This document shows positions 1 to 8,978 of a stretch of 64,000 bases of DNA, one piece after another. Location of the stretch: assembly GCF_030227115.1 (NCBI RefSeq), contig NZ_JASSUA010000001.1, positions 2,294,001 to 2,358,000 of the forward strand, given 5' to 3'. A program made the position numbers and the translations under genes. This DNA comes from Marinobacter sp. SS13-12. Its GTDB lineage: Bacteria > Pseudomonadota > Gammaproteobacteria > Pseudomonadales > Oleiphilaceae. The notes below the pieces were generated by a model, which was not told the origin of the DNA, did not search any database, and worked only from the letters and a program-made list of their open reading frames with translations. Position 1 is the stretch's first letter, and every line of letters starts with the position of its first letter.

Positions 1-23
1 TTCGATCCCGCTTGGCTCCACCA
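1..23 (+). tRNA. tRNA-Ala, 3' end only
   Basis: The window opens inside a tRNA. The T-loop (TTCGATC), the 3' half of the T-stem, the 3' acceptor strand and an encoded CCA end are visible. The acceptor strand TGGCTCC-A-CCA fits the gammaproteobacterial tRNA-Ala family, whose 5' end is GGGGCCA. The anticodon lies outside the window, so the isotype rests on the acceptor sequence and on the usual Ala-Glu tandem order. Confidence 0.75.
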
Positions 24-30
24 ATTTCTA

Positions 31-106
31 GTCCCCTTCGTCTAGTGGCCTAGGACTCCGCCCTTTCACGGCGGCAACAGGGGTTCGAACCCCCTAGGGG
101 ACGCCA
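31..106 (+). tRNA. tRNA-Glu (anticodon TTC)
   Basis: This is a complete 76-nt cloverleaf with encoded CCA. The acceptor strands GTCCCCT and AGGGGAC pair. The anticodon stem CCGCC/GGCGG at 58-62 and 70-74 encloses a loop with TTC at 65-67. The T-arm carries GGTTCGAACC. It follows the upstream tRNA by 7 nt, so both are probably processed from one transcript. The hairpin terminator at 143-170 ends the unit. Confidence 0.97.
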
Positions 107-142
107 ATACGGCTTATCGGTTTAGTCCACCGGTAGGCCATC

Positions 143-170
143 AAAAAAACCGCCTTCGGGCGGTTTTTTT
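143..170 (+). terminator. Rho-independent terminator of the tRNA unit
   Basis: A perfect stem AAAAAAACCGCC / GGCGGTTTTTTT surrounds a TTCG tetraloop and ends in a run of seven T. It lies 36 nt after the tRNA-Glu CCA end. The flanking A-run also makes it usable for the minus-strand gene that ends at 187. Confidence 0.93.
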
Positions 171-186
171 GTGCTTGCAAGAAACC

Positions 187-1038
187 TCAGCGAGAAGCAA
201 TAGCGCCTTTGCCAACCCCCTCATAGGCCTTCACTCGAATAATATCCTCCGGAAACTCGGCCTTAAGCTGCTCGGCTATGTGCGCAGCAATCAGCTCCAC
301 CGTCGTATCGGAATCCAGCATATAAACCCGACTCTCCGGCAGCGTCAGCGCAAATTCTCCCTGGTTTGCCTCATACTCGAAGGTCACATATTCCGTGCCG
401 TCCGCGGCTACCCAGCGCTGGGTTACATCTTCCTCGGACCCCACGTAGATATCCTGCCACAACTTCGCCCAGCGGTTTTCAAGATCCCGGTCGCGATGAC
501 CGTTGCGGTCAATCCGGATCGGGGAGCGGTGTCCGTGAGCAATCCTCTGGCAGTTACCCAGGTGTTTCTTCAGGCCATGAACGTAATGGTAGTAGGCACC
601 TTCAATCACATCTTCCCGCAGTGAAATCTCCACGTCGGTCACATTGGCGGGAAGCACTGCCCGCAATTCGTGCTCCAGCAGAGTAGCGACCGCAGATGGA
701 ACCACCCGTTGAGAGGACAGCCAGACCACGGCCTCGTCCGGAGATTGATGAAGAATGCGGGTGCCGTCTGTCAGGTGCCACATAAAGCTTTCCGGCTCGT
801 CTTCGTTCCATTCGAGCCCGCTATAGCCCCGGGGGATCACCAGGCGGTGATCCACTCGCTCATCAATTACCCGCTTGATGGTGCGTTTGACGTTACTGAA
901 ATCAAACACCATACCCTGGTCGTCCAGCTCGCCACCCAGAACCACGTCCACAATCCAGCTTTCGCCCACGAGCCCGCGGGAGGCGTCCAGATAGGCAAAG
1001 TCGATAACCGTCAGATTGTCTACGAAAAGGTGGTTCAT
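187..1038 (-). CDS. Tandem 6-pyruvoyl-tetrahydropterin synthase / QueD-like protein
   Basis: The 283-residue protein looks like two PTPS/QueD folds in series. The first half (about 1-150) keeps the family GMVFDF motif at 42-47 and a VDHR motif near 62-65, but has no HxH zinc site: the equivalent stretch reads VGESW. The second half begins YYHYVHGLKKHLGNC and carries H154, C163 and the HGH motif at 168-170, but lacks a second GMVxDF. QueD proteins make 6-carboxytetrahydropterin for queuosine and usually have about 120 residues, so this is roughly twice the normal length. I chose the internal ATG because conserved sequence begins there; the extra 84 upstream codons look like low-quality reading through. 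No strong ribosome-binding site is seen. The pterin substrate is not established. Confidence 0.8.
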   Translation of the reverse strand: MNHLFVDNLTVIDFAYLDASRGLVGESWIVDVVLGGELDDQGMVFDFSNVKRTIKRVIDERVDHRLVIPRGYSGLEWNEDEPESFMWHLTDGTRILHQSPDEAVVWLSSQRVVPSAVATLLEHELRAVLPANVTDVEISLREDVIEGAYYHYVHGLKKHLGNCQRIAHGHRSPIRIDRNGHRDRDLENRWAKLWQDIYVGSEEDVTQRWVAADGTEYVTFEYEANQGEFALTLPESRVYMLDSDTTVELIAAHIAEQLKAEFPEDIIRVKAYEGVGKGAIASR

Positions 1039-1148
1039 CGGAGGGGCCCGGGAAGATGAGGTTGATTGATGGGCGGATTCTAGCAAAAATCCGCCAACGC
1101 TAGCAGCTTTGCATGGGGTGCGTGGTGAAAACAACGGAGCAGGTGAGA

Positions 1149-1760
1149 ATGGAAAAGACCGATGAAGATCGCCATGATGCCTTTCCCGCACTGGTGTTGG
1201 CCGCCGGCGCGTCCCGGAGGATGGGCAGATCAAAGGCCTTGTTGCCGGTGCATTCGGGCACGCTACTGGATCACGCCATTGGCCAGGCAAAGCTGCTGGG
1301 TGCCCCGGTCACTGTCGTTGCGGGCGGTTGGTACCCGCTGGTTCGCTATCGTTGCCGTGTGCAACCGTCAGCCTGGGTATTTAACAGGGATTGGCACGAA
1401 GGTATGTCGGCCTCGTTGAAAGCCGGTGTTGGAAGTCTGGGGGCGCATGCCAAAGGGGTGTTTGTGGTGTTGCTGGACCAACCCCTGATTGAATCCGGCG
1501 CGTTGACCGCACTGGCGCAGGCGGCCAGAAACAACCCCTCGCAACCTGTGGCGGCAGATCTGCACGGCAAACCTGGCGCACCGGCCTATATCCCCAGGCG
1601 TTTGTGGCCTCAGGTAATGATGCTGGAAGGGGACAGAGGGGCGGCTGCCATCCTTGCGAGCAACGGCGCCATCAGGATTGCCATGGCTGGCGCCGGTTCG
1701 GATGTGGATACGCCCGCAGACTGGTGCCGTGTCAGCCGTCAGTTACCCGAACAGCCCTGA
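1149..1760 (+). CDS. MocA/MobA-like nucleotidyltransferase
   Basis: The N-terminus [17 protein letters not shown], at about residues 15-31, is the nucleotide-binding signature of the MobA/MocA NTP-transferase fold, which transfers CMP or GMP to molybdenum cofactor or nucleotides to sugars. The length of about 203 residues suits MocA-like proteins. The ATG at 1149 is preceded by AGGTGA at good spacing; an in-frame ATG 36 nt upstream has no such site. The gene stands alone between two minus-strand genes, overlapping the end of the receiver-protein gene by 18 nt. No molybdoenzyme genes are nearby, so the exact substrate is uncertain. Confidence 0.78.
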   Translation: MEKTDEDRHDAFPALVLAAGASRRMGRSKALLPVHSGTLLDHAIGQAKLLGAPVTVVAGGWYPLVRYRCRVQPSAWVFNRDWHEGMSASLKAGVGSLGAHAKGVFVVLLDQPLIESGALTALAQAARNNPSQPVAADLHGKPGAPAYIPRRLWPQVMMLEGDRGAAAILASNGAIRIAMAGAGSDVDTPADWCRVSRQLPEQP

Positions 1761-2837
1761 CAACCAGGCGATGCCCACTGCAAAAATGCCCAGGCTGGCG
1801 GCCAGCCCCATGGTGTAGATGCGGGACGTGGCCGAACGCTGCTGGGATACAAACAGGTCGATAGTGCGCTGGGCGATGTCCTCGGCGGTTTCCCGGGAGA
1901 TCTCGTGGGCCTGCTGTATGGCTTCTGATTGCAGGGTCTGCCAGAACTCGGTATCAATGGTCTGTACGCTGGTGATGTGGTCTTTGAGTTCCGCCATGTG
2001 ATCGCTGGTGAAGCCCGTGTTGCGGGACAGATCCTTGCGCAACTCGGCCAGCTCACGAGCCAGGTTGAGATTGACCTCTGCTGCCACGTCATCCCGGAGA
2101 TTGCGGGTACGCTGTTCGATCATTTCGGTCACAGCGTTGAGGCGCTCTTCAACCGCTGCTTCCTGTCTTTTGCCGGATTCGTCGAGCGCCCGCTTGAGGT
2201 GGTCAAACTGTTCGTCGAACAGTGAGCTGAGTAGTTCATGCAGGCGATTGTTGATGTGGGTTTTCACAGCCGAGCGGGCAATCTGTTCGATCAGGTCGCT
2301 GGTCAGTGGAACCACCTGGGGGCCGTTGCCGTTGGCCTGTGGTTCACCATCGGCTTTCGGCGACATTTCCAGGGATGCATCCGTGGGGATATCCAGAGGT
2401 TCTTCCTCCGTGGCCCCGGCGGTGGTACCCGGTTCCGGTGGCTCGGGAAGGTTGCCATCGGTCACATCGCTGTCAAGCTGCTCCAGGACCAGGCTGAGGC
2501 CCTCTGTGTGAGGCGGCTTGGTGAGGATGTTGTAGACACCGAAATTGCGTGCTTCCTCCATGAACGACTGGGACTTCTTCGAGGTGCACATGATGATGGG
2601 GATGGCGGCTGTTTCCGGATTGCCCTTGATGGCCTTCGTGGCTTCCACGCCATTCATGCCCGGCATCAGGTGATCCATGAAGATCACATCGGGGCGTTTA
2701 TTGGTGTTGAGGAAGTCCAGCGCCTCCTCTGCCGAGCCGGCCATGTTCACTTCCATGTCCCGGCCTTCCAGCAGTTTGCTCAGGGCAAATCGAGCCACTT
2801 TCGAGTCGTCTACCAGGAGTGCATTCTTGATCGCCAT
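1743..2837 (-). CDS. CheY-like receiver protein with C-terminal coiled-coil region and tail anchor
   Basis: Residues 1-125 form a complete receiver domain: acidic pocket D10-D11, phospho-acceptor D55 (in IFMDHLMPG), T85 and K107. Residues 130-185 are a proline/glutamate-rich linker. Residues 185-335 are charged and helical, probably coiled coil. The last 24 residues ([19 protein letters not shown] onward) form one hydrophobic segment ending just before the stop, as in a tail-anchored inner-membrane protein. There is no DNA-binding or enzymatic output domain. Its likely role is phosphorylation-dependent signalling at the membrane, but the partner kinase is not in the window. The next gene upstream on the same strand is the MORN/PEGA protein, 49 bp away, so the two may be co-transcribed. 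Confidence 0.85.
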   Translation of the reverse strand: MAIKNALLVDDSKVARFALSKLLEGRDMEVNMAGSAEEALDFLNTNKRPDVIFMDHLMPGMNGVEATKAIKGNPETAAIPIIMCTSKKSQSFMEEARNFGVYNILTKPPHTEGLSLVLEQLDSDVTDGNLPEPPEPGTTAGATEEEPLDIPTDASLEMSPKADGEPQANGNGPQVVPLTSDLIEQIARSAVKTHINNRLHELLSSLFDEQFDHLKRALDESGKRQEAAVEERLNAVTEMIEQRTRNLRDDVAAEVNLNLARELAELRKDLSRNTGFTSDHMAELKDHITSVQTIDTEFWQTLQSEAIQQAHEISRETAEDIAQRTIDLFVSQQRSATSRIYTMGLAASLGIFAVGIAWLSGLFG

Positions 2838-2886
2838 GTCACAACCTCAACCTTTACTGCATGTGTGTTCATTAGCGGGCTGATGC

Positions 2887-4266
2887 TTACCAGCCTTCCA
2901 GTTTCGGGCATTGGGTTGCCCGATAGCTCTTCTCCCGATAACAAACACCGGGTTCCTTGGTCCGGGCGGTGAAAATCTCCCCGGCCGCCGTTGTCAGGCG
3001 CACCTGTCCGTAGGGTTCGCCATACCTGAAAGTCGCCTCGATCGAGCTACCGTTGGGATTGCGTAGCAGCCCCTTGCCATGGAACGAGCCTTCAATGTAT
3101 TCACCTTCGTATTTCTTGCCATCGGCAAACACTTCCTTGCCTTTGCCATGGAACTCCCCGTTGGAAAATTCGCCTTCGTAATGTCGTCCGTCGGGGTAGG
3201 TGAGGGTGCCTTCGCCATGAAATTCGTCGTTCCGGAAGCCGCCTACATAAAGCATGCCATCCGACGTGGTGAGTGAGCCATGTCCGTTCAGCTGTCCTTC
3301 GGACCATTGCCCGGTCAGAATATCATCGTTCGCCAGGGTCAACGTGCCCTGGCCGTCAAACTGGTCGTTGCGGAACTGGCCGGTATACCGGGTGTCGTCA
3401 GCATTCCGCCAGGTCCCTTCACCGTGGCGCTGGCCCTCACGCCAATCGCCTTTATAGCGACTGCCGTCGGGGTACCAGGCGGTACCTTTGCCATCAAACT
3501 CACCATCCACGAAGTGTCCTTCGTAGCGCAGGCCCTTGGCATCTTCATAGCTGCCATCGCCGGTTTTGATGCCGCCAACCCAGGTGCCGTCGCGGTATTC
3601 GACCCGGGTGTAGGCGTCCAGTTTGCCCACCAGCGTCTTTTCATTGCCGGCCGAGAGCGCTACTGTTTGCTGCCATGGCTTGTGGCCCTCCTTGCTGATA
3701 ACCACTTCGTATCTGCCGGGTTCCAGTTCCAGATCCAGCCGGGTGGCACCGTAGTCCTTGCCGTTGATAGTGACTTCATCGCCGACCACGTTTGAGCGCA
3801 GCACCAGCTTGCCGGTTGTCGGGCGGGGCTCTTCCGGTTGCTGTGGGGATGCATCTGTGCGCGTTTCAGGCATTGCCGAATGGGGTTCGGCTACGGCCAG
3901 CATTTCCGGGTCTTCGGGTAGTTCGGGGATAAAGAAGGGCTCGCCGGTGATGCGGCCGCGGGTGCGATCAGTGTCGGCCTCGTCACCAGTGGGTTCTCCG
4001 GAAGCGGCCAGAGCGCTGTCCCCCAGTGGCAGTTCCGGAGTTTCACCAGCGCTGGCTTCGGTGGTGCTGTCTTCCCGGTAAAGTTTCTCGGTTGCCGGTT
4101 CCGGAGTGTCTTTGGAAACGGTGGCGATGGTCTCTTCGGCTTCCGGCTCACTGGCAATGATATCCGTACCCATGGAAAGCTCATTGCGCACCGATGCAAA
4201 GCCGGCCGTCACCAGAAGCATTAGTGCCAGGGCGTTGACGAACAGTAGCGGTCTGAAATCGACCAT
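2887..4266 (-). CDS. Membrane-anchored PEGA and MORN-repeat protein
   Basis: The predicted start gives 459 residues. The ATG is preceded by GAGAGG, and the protein opens with a hydrophobic segment (about residues 6-23) that is a signal anchor. A long acidic, proline-rich linker follows. A PEGA domain (GKLVLRSNVVGDEVTINGK onward) comes next, then seven to eight MORN repeats of about 23 residues with the pattern YxGxFxxGxxHGxGTxxxxDG. MORN repeats usually bind lipid or scaffold proteins, and PEGA domains are found in surface or periplasmic proteins. The C-terminus has two cysteines (VCYREKSYRATQC) that could form a disulfide outside the cytoplasm. The cellular function is unknown. A longer start at 4335 is possible but less likely. 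Confidence 0.8.
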   Translation of the reverse strand: MVDFRPLLFVNALALMLLVTAGFASVRNELSMGTDIIASEPEAEETIATVSKDTPEPATEKLYREDSTTEASAGETPELPLGDSALAASGEPTGDEADTDRTRGRITGEPFFIPELPEDPEMLAVAEPHSAMPETRTDASPQQPEEPRPTTGKLVLRSNVVGDEVTINGKDYGATRLDLELEPGRYEVVISKEGHKPWQQTVALSAGNEKTLVGKLDAYTRVEYRDGTWVGGIKTGDGSYEDAKGLRYEGHFVDGEFDGKGTAWYPDGSRYKGDWREGQRHGEGTWRNADDTRYTGQFRNDQFDGQGTLTLANDDILTGQWSEGQLNGHGSLTTSDGMLYVGGFRNDEFHGEGTLTYPDGRHYEGEFSNGEFHGKGKEVFADGKKYEGEYIEGSFHGKGLLRNPNGSSIEATFRYGEPYGQVRLTTAAGEIFTARTKEPGVCYREKSYRATQCPKLEGW

Positions 4267-4427
4267 GAGAAACCTCTCGATTCTGCATTCTTGTGTTACA
4301 GCCGGTGCCCTGCCCGTGTCATTGTCATTGTTCAACGGGAATCAGGGATTACACAGCCTTATCTTACCCAGTCGGGGCAATCTTATGTAACACAAAGTCA
4401 CGGAAGTTAACGAGAATGCAGGACAAA

Positions 4428-4949
4428 TCACACTTTCTCCGGAAGCTGATCATGGTTGAGCTGCTCCCAGGAACGCATGTACACATCCGCCTCGTACTGA
4501 TAGGGGGATTTGAAAGGGGTCAGCACAAAGTCGAACACCAGAAAGAAGAATCCGACAGATCCCCAGGCGATGAACAGCGTACTTATAGTGGTAGCCTGGA
4601 CTTCCGGGTTTGCGTCGACAAAACTTTCCAGCAGCGGTATCAGGTCCGATGCCATCACCACCGGGTTGAAGCTCGATAGAACGAACGGTATCCAGAAAGC
4701 CAGGAACACCGGAAAGAACCCGAAGGACCACAATACCCTGCGTAACAGGTATATGCCGATGGCGCGCCAGTACCGTTGCCTGATCTCGGGAACCCGGCGT
4801 ATGCGCTCCAGGTAACGGCGCCGTTCGGCCCAGTAGGCAGCCACTTCCGGGGCGTGGACATTGTGGCCTTTGCTGGCGGGCTTGTGGCCGGTACCGGATG
4901 CGCTTCTGGTGGTGTCCGGAGTGTGGTTACCCTGGGTTTCAGTGGTCAT
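4428..4949 (-). CDS. Small membrane protein with two predicted TM segments, function unknown
   Basis: The 173-residue protein has a polar, probably disordered N-terminus (1-35), a basic helical stretch (40-66), and two hydrophobic segments at about 72-92 and 121-143. I recognise no domain family. The arrangement of a basic amphipathic stretch before a two-helix hairpin suggests an inner-membrane protein with both termini in the cytoplasm. It is divergent from the M16C protease gene, with about 100 bp between the start codons, which must hold both promoters. Confidence 0.65.
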   Translation of the reverse strand: MTTETQGNHTPDTTRSASGTGHKPASKGHNVHAPEVAAYWAERRRYLERIRRVPEIRQRYWRAIGIYLLRRVLWSFGFFPVFLAFWIPFVLSSFNPVVMASDLIPLLESFVDANPEVQATTISTLFIAWGSVGFFFLVFDFVLTPFKSPYQYEADVYMRSWEQLNHDQLPEKV

Positions 4950-5047
4950 GGAGTCGGCTACTGCCTTGTGGCTTCGGGTTAGTGCATGATAATAGAAAGT
5001 ACGTGTTACCCTACAATCCCCATTTGGTTAAAGACAGGATAGTTTTA

Positions 5048-7972
5048 ATGGCGGCAGTGATCGAGAACACAGTCCATCCGGCGTTTGAAATGCTACGAAG
5101 TCACCGCGTCAGCACGCTGAACGTGACCGTCGAAGAATACCGTCACCGTAAAACCGGCGCCCGCCACCTGCACCTGGCGGCAGATAACGACGAGAATGTG
5201 TTTTTTGTGGCGCTGCGGACCTTTCCGATGGATTCCTCCGGGGTAGCCCATATCCTGGAGCATACCGCGCTTTGCGGCAGTGAACGCTTCCCGGTGCGGG
5301 ATCCGTTTTTCATGATGATTCACCGTTCCCTGAACACCTTCATGAATGCGTTCACCAGCAGCGACTGGACGGCATACCCGTTTGCCAGCATGAACCGCAA
5401 GGATTTCGATAACCTGCTGACGGTCTACCTGGATTCGGTATTTTTCTCCACGCTTGATCCGTTGGATTTTGCCCAGGAAGGCCATCGCCTGGAATTCGAC
5501 ACGCCGGAGGATCCGTCCTCGGATCTGGTCTACCGTGGCGTGGTATACAACGAGATGAAAGGTGCCATGAGTGCGCCTACGTCCCAGTTGTGGCAGAACC
5601 TGTCCAGCCAGCTGTTTCCCACCACTACCTATCACTACAACAGTGGCGGTGAGCCAGACCACATAGTCGATCTGAGCTACGATGATCTGCTGCGCTTCTA
5701 CCGACACCATTACCATCCCAGCAACGCGATTTTTGCCACTTACGGCGATATTCCGGCCCATGAGCACCATGAGCGGTTTGAAGAACTTGCGCTCAAGCGG
5801 TTTGACTACCTGGATGTGGAGCTGCCGGTGCGGGACGAGAAGCGGATGTTTTCGCCGATCCGGGTTGACCAGAGCTATGCCGTCAGTGAAGGCGAGGAAA
5901 CCGGACACAAGACCCATATTGTGATGGGCTGGCTGCTGGGGCACAGCTTTGACCTGCAGGAAAATCTAGAAGGCCAGTTGCTGGCCAGTGTGTTACTGGA
6001 AAACAGCGCTTCGCCATTGATGCGGGCCCTGGAAACCACGGATATCGGGCACTCCCCGTCGCCCATGTGTGGCCTTGAGGACTCCAATCGCGAGATGACC
6101 TTCGTGTGTGGTATCGAGGGCAGCGAGCCGGACAAGCAGGGCGACCTCGAACAGTTGATCGAGCAGACCCTGGCAAAAGTGGTGGAAGAGGGGGTCAGTC
6201 AGGATCGCCTGGAAGCCATTCTGCACCAGTTGGAGCTTCATCAGCGCGAGATTGCCGGCGACAGTTTCCCCTATGGCCTGCAGTTGATCATGACCGCTAT
6301 TTCGCCCATGGTTCACGGCGGTGACCCGGTGGAGCTCCTGGACCTGGAGCCTGTGCTGGTGGATATGCGCGAGAAGATCCGGGATCCGGACTATGTGCCC
6401 GGCCTCATTCGCAGCAAGCTGCTGGAAAACCCGCATCGGGTCACCCTCACGCTGCGCCCGGACGACAAGCTCGAAAGCCGCCGTCAGGCCGCGATCCGCG
6501 AGGCGCTGGCCCGTCGCAAGGCGTCACTGACCGATGACGAGGTGCAGCAGATTATCGACCGCGCCCGGGCACTCGAAGAACGCCAGACCCGTAAGGATGA
6601 CGATTCCATACTGCCCAAGGTGGATCTGTCAGACGTGCCACTGCAGCTTCCGGAACCCGAAGCCCGGTTCGCCGGCGACATGTCGGCTACCATCTATGCG
6701 CGGGGGACCAACGGCCTGGTCTACGAACAGGTGGTCGTACCGGTTCCGAATCTGTCTGAAGATGAGCTGCTGTTATTGCCGTACTACACCACGCTGATTC
6801 CGGAAGTGGGCTGCGGTAATCTGGATTACCTGCAGATGCAGGACCGTATTTCCGCTGAATCCGGCGGCATCAGTGCGTCATTCTCCGCCAAGGGGCGGAT
6901 CGATGATGTGCAGGATCTGTCCGGCTATATTGTCTTTAACGGCAAGGCACTGGCCAGAAACCGCGAGGCGTTGACCCGCCTGCTGAAGGACGTGTTCGAC
7001 GGTGCCCGTTTTGATGAGAAAGAACGGGTTCGCGAACTGGTGGCCCAGATTCGTGCTCGCAGAGAGCAGGGGGTGACCGGCAGTGGCCATGCTCTGGCCA
7101 TGGGCGCAGCTTCCCAGGGCATCAGTCCGGGAGCCTGGCTGTCATTCCGGCTCGGTGGCCTGGCGGCGATTCGCGGGGTCAAGGCCCTGGACAAGTCACT
7201 CGATGACCCGGCTGAACTGGAAAAGCTTTGTGAGCGACTCGCCGCACTGCATGAGCGTATCCGGCAGCAAACCCGTGAGTTCCTGCTGATTGGAGAGGAA
7301 GAGCACCTGGACCCCATGCTCACTGAACTGAAATCCATCTGGGGCGACACCAACGCCGAAGCCGGTGATTCCTGGAAATTGGCGCCGGTCAGTTACCAGG
7401 CTCGCGAAGCATGGCTTACCTCAACTCAGGTGAACTTCTGCGCCAAGGCGTACAGCACCGTTGCCATCGATCATCCGGACGCCGCTGCACTGACGGTGTT
7501 GGGTGGCTTCCTGCGCAACGGATACCTGCACAGGGCGATCCGTGAAAAGGGGGGTGCCTACGGTGGTGGTGCCGGCCAGGACAGCGTTAATGGTACCTTC
7601 CGGTTCTTCTCCTATCGCGATCCCCGGCTGGGTGAAACCCTCGCAGATTTCGACAGGGCCCTGGATTGGCTACAGGAACAACAGCATGATCCCCAGGAAC
7701 TGGAGGAGTCCATCCTCGGTGTCATCGGCCAGCTCGACCGTCCACGGTCCCCGGCCGGTGCGGCCCGTCACGCCTTCCATAACCGCCTGTTCGGCCGCAC
7801 ACCTGAGCAGCGCGCCCGCTTCCGTGAGCGTGTACTGGCGGTGACTCTGGAAGACCTGAAGCGGGTGGCTAAGGAATGGCTGAAGCCGGAGAGCGCCAGC
7901 GTGGCGGTTATCACCAGCTTCGAAAACCGCGACGCCGCCAGAAAACTCGGGCTGGAGATTCAGGAGTTGTAA
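5048..7972 (+). CDS. M16C zinc metalloprotease, PreP (presequence protease)-like
   Basis: The protein has 974 residues, the usual size for the PreP/cytosolic M16C family, which degrades short unfolded peptides inside a closed chamber made of two halves. The inverted zinc motif HILEH is at residues 68-72. The C-terminal half has the conserved REKGGAYGGGAG segment that completes the active site. No signal peptide is seen, so it is probably cytoplasmic. The ATG is preceded by AGGATA and by a lower-quality 50-codon extension, which I excluded. It is followed at once by the convergent ppsR gene. Confidence 0.9.
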   Translation: MAAVIENTVHPAFEMLRSHRVSTLNVTVEEYRHRKTGARHLHLAADNDENVFFVALRTFPMDSSGVAHILEHTALCGSERFPVRDPFFMMIHRSLNTFMNAFTSSDWTAYPFASMNRKDFDNLLTVYLDSVFFSTLDPLDFAQEGHRLEFDTPEDPSSDLVYRGVVYNEMKGAMSAPTSQLWQNLSSQLFPTTTYHYNSGGEPDHIVDLSYDDLLRFYRHHYHPSNAIFATYGDIPAHEHHERFEELALKRFDYLDVELPVRDEKRMFSPIRVDQSYAVSEGEETGHKTHIVMGWLLGHSFDLQENLEGQLLASVLLENSASPLMRALETTDIGHSPSPMCGLEDSNREMTFVCGIEGSEPDKQGDLEQLIEQTLAKVVEEGVSQDRLEAILHQLELHQREIAGDSFPYGLQLIMTAISPMVHGGDPVELLDLEPVLVDMREKIRDPDYVPGLIRSKLLENPHRVTLTLRPDDKLESRRQAAIREALARRKASLTDDEVQQIIDRARALEERQTRKDDDSILPKVDLSDVPLQLPEPEARFAGDMSATIYARGTNGLVYEQVVVPVPNLSEDELLLLPYYTTLIPEVGCGNLDYLQMQDRISAESGGISASFSAKGRIDDVQDLSGYIVFNGKALARNREALTRLLKDVFDGARFDEKERVRELVAQIRARREQGVTGSGHALAMGAASQGISPGAWLSFRLGGLAAIRGVKALDKSLDDPAELEKLCERLAALHERIRQQTREFLLIGEEEHLDPMLTELKSIWGDTNAEAGDSWKLAPVSYQAREAWLTSTQVNFCAKAYSTVAIDHPDAAALTVLGGFLRNGYLHRAIREKGGAYGGGAGQDSVNGTFRFFSYRDPRLGETLADFDRALDWLQEQQHDPQELEESILGVIGQLDRPRSPAGAARHAFHNRLFGRTPEQRARFRERVLAVTLEDLKRVAKEWLKPESASVAVITSFENRDAARKLGLEIQEL

Positions 7973-7977
7973 GTCTC

Positions 7978-8793
7978 CTAACGGTTGCGCTTGAGCCCGG
8001 TGCTTACCATGATGCGGGTGGATATTTCTTCCACTGAATAGGCTGTCGTATTGAGGTAGGGGATCCGCTCCCTGCGGTACATCAGTTCTATTTCCTCGAT
8101 TTCGTGCATGCACTGCTTCAGGGACGAGTACCGGGAATTCGGCTTGCGCTCGTTACGGATCGTGGCCAGCCGTTCAGGCTCGATGGTCAGCCCGAAAATC
8201 TTTTCCTTGTGGTTGCGAAGGGCGGCGGGCATTTTCTGGTCTTCCAGATCTTCTTCGGTAATGGGGTAGTTTGCAGCCTTTACGCCATATTGCAGAGCCA
8301 GATACAGGCAGGTGGGCGTTTTGCCGCTGCGGGAAGCGCCCACCAGAATAAGGTCGGCCTCGTTATAATGACGGGTGCGCGCGCCGTCGTCGTTATCGAG
8401 TGCGAAGTTGACGGCTTTGATTCTTCGCTCGTAGCTGCCTTCGTTGTTGATGGCGTGGGACTTGCCGACAGTGTAGGACGAAGACGACCTCAGCTCCTGC
8501 TCAAGCGGGCTCAGGAAGGTTCCGAAGATATCCACCATGAAGCCGTCGGCGCCGGAAATAAGATCCCGGATATCGCTGTTTACGATGGTGTCAAAGACCA
8601 GAGGCCGGGTGCCGTCAACGTCCGCTGCCTTGTTGATGCGTTTGACCATTTCCCGGGCTTTGTCAGTGTCATCAATATATGGCACCGTAATGCGCTCGAA
8701 ATCGATTTTTTCGAATTGCGCCAGCAGGCTGTGGCCGAGAGCCTCGGCGGTCAGGCCAGTACCATCGGAAATAAAGAAAGCGGTTCTTTTCAT
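7978..8793 (-). CDS. ppsR: PEP synthase regulatory protein (bifunctional kinase/pyrophosphorylase)
   Basis: This is a 271-residue DUF299 protein. It opens with [20 protein letters not shown], typical of the family, and has a P-loop GASRSGKT at 152-159. In E. coli, PpsR inactivates PEP synthase by ADP-dependent phosphorylation of a threonine and reactivates it by phosphate-dependent removal. The target enzyme gene ppsA lies divergently next door, which supports the assignment. The two start codons are about 185 bp apart. Confidence 0.95.
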   Translation of the reverse strand: MKRTAFFISDGTGLTAEALGHSLLAQFEKIDFERITVPYIDDTDKAREMVKRINKAADVDGTRPLVFDTIVNSDIRDLISGADGFMVDIFGTFLSPLEQELRSSSSYTVGKSHAINNEGSYERRIKAVNFALDNDDGARTRHYNEADLILVGASRSGKTPTCLYLALQYGVKAANYPITEEDLEDQKMPAALRNHKEKIFGLTIEPERLATIRNERKPNSRYSSLKQCMHEIEEIELMYRRERIPYLNTTAYSVEEISTRIMVSTGLKRNR

Positions 8794-8978
8794 GGCGTGT
8801 CGTCCGGCTCCGTATTTGGCGGGTTCCCTAGGTAATTTCCACAGGTTACAGTATCATACACGCCAAGTTCGAGAGCCCGCAGTGGAGAATGCAGGAATTG
8901 CAGGGGCAGGGTCACGTGAGAGTCACCTCCACCGCTTCGGTTTCGCTCTTTGCTTCAACGAATCAAGGGAGACACGCT

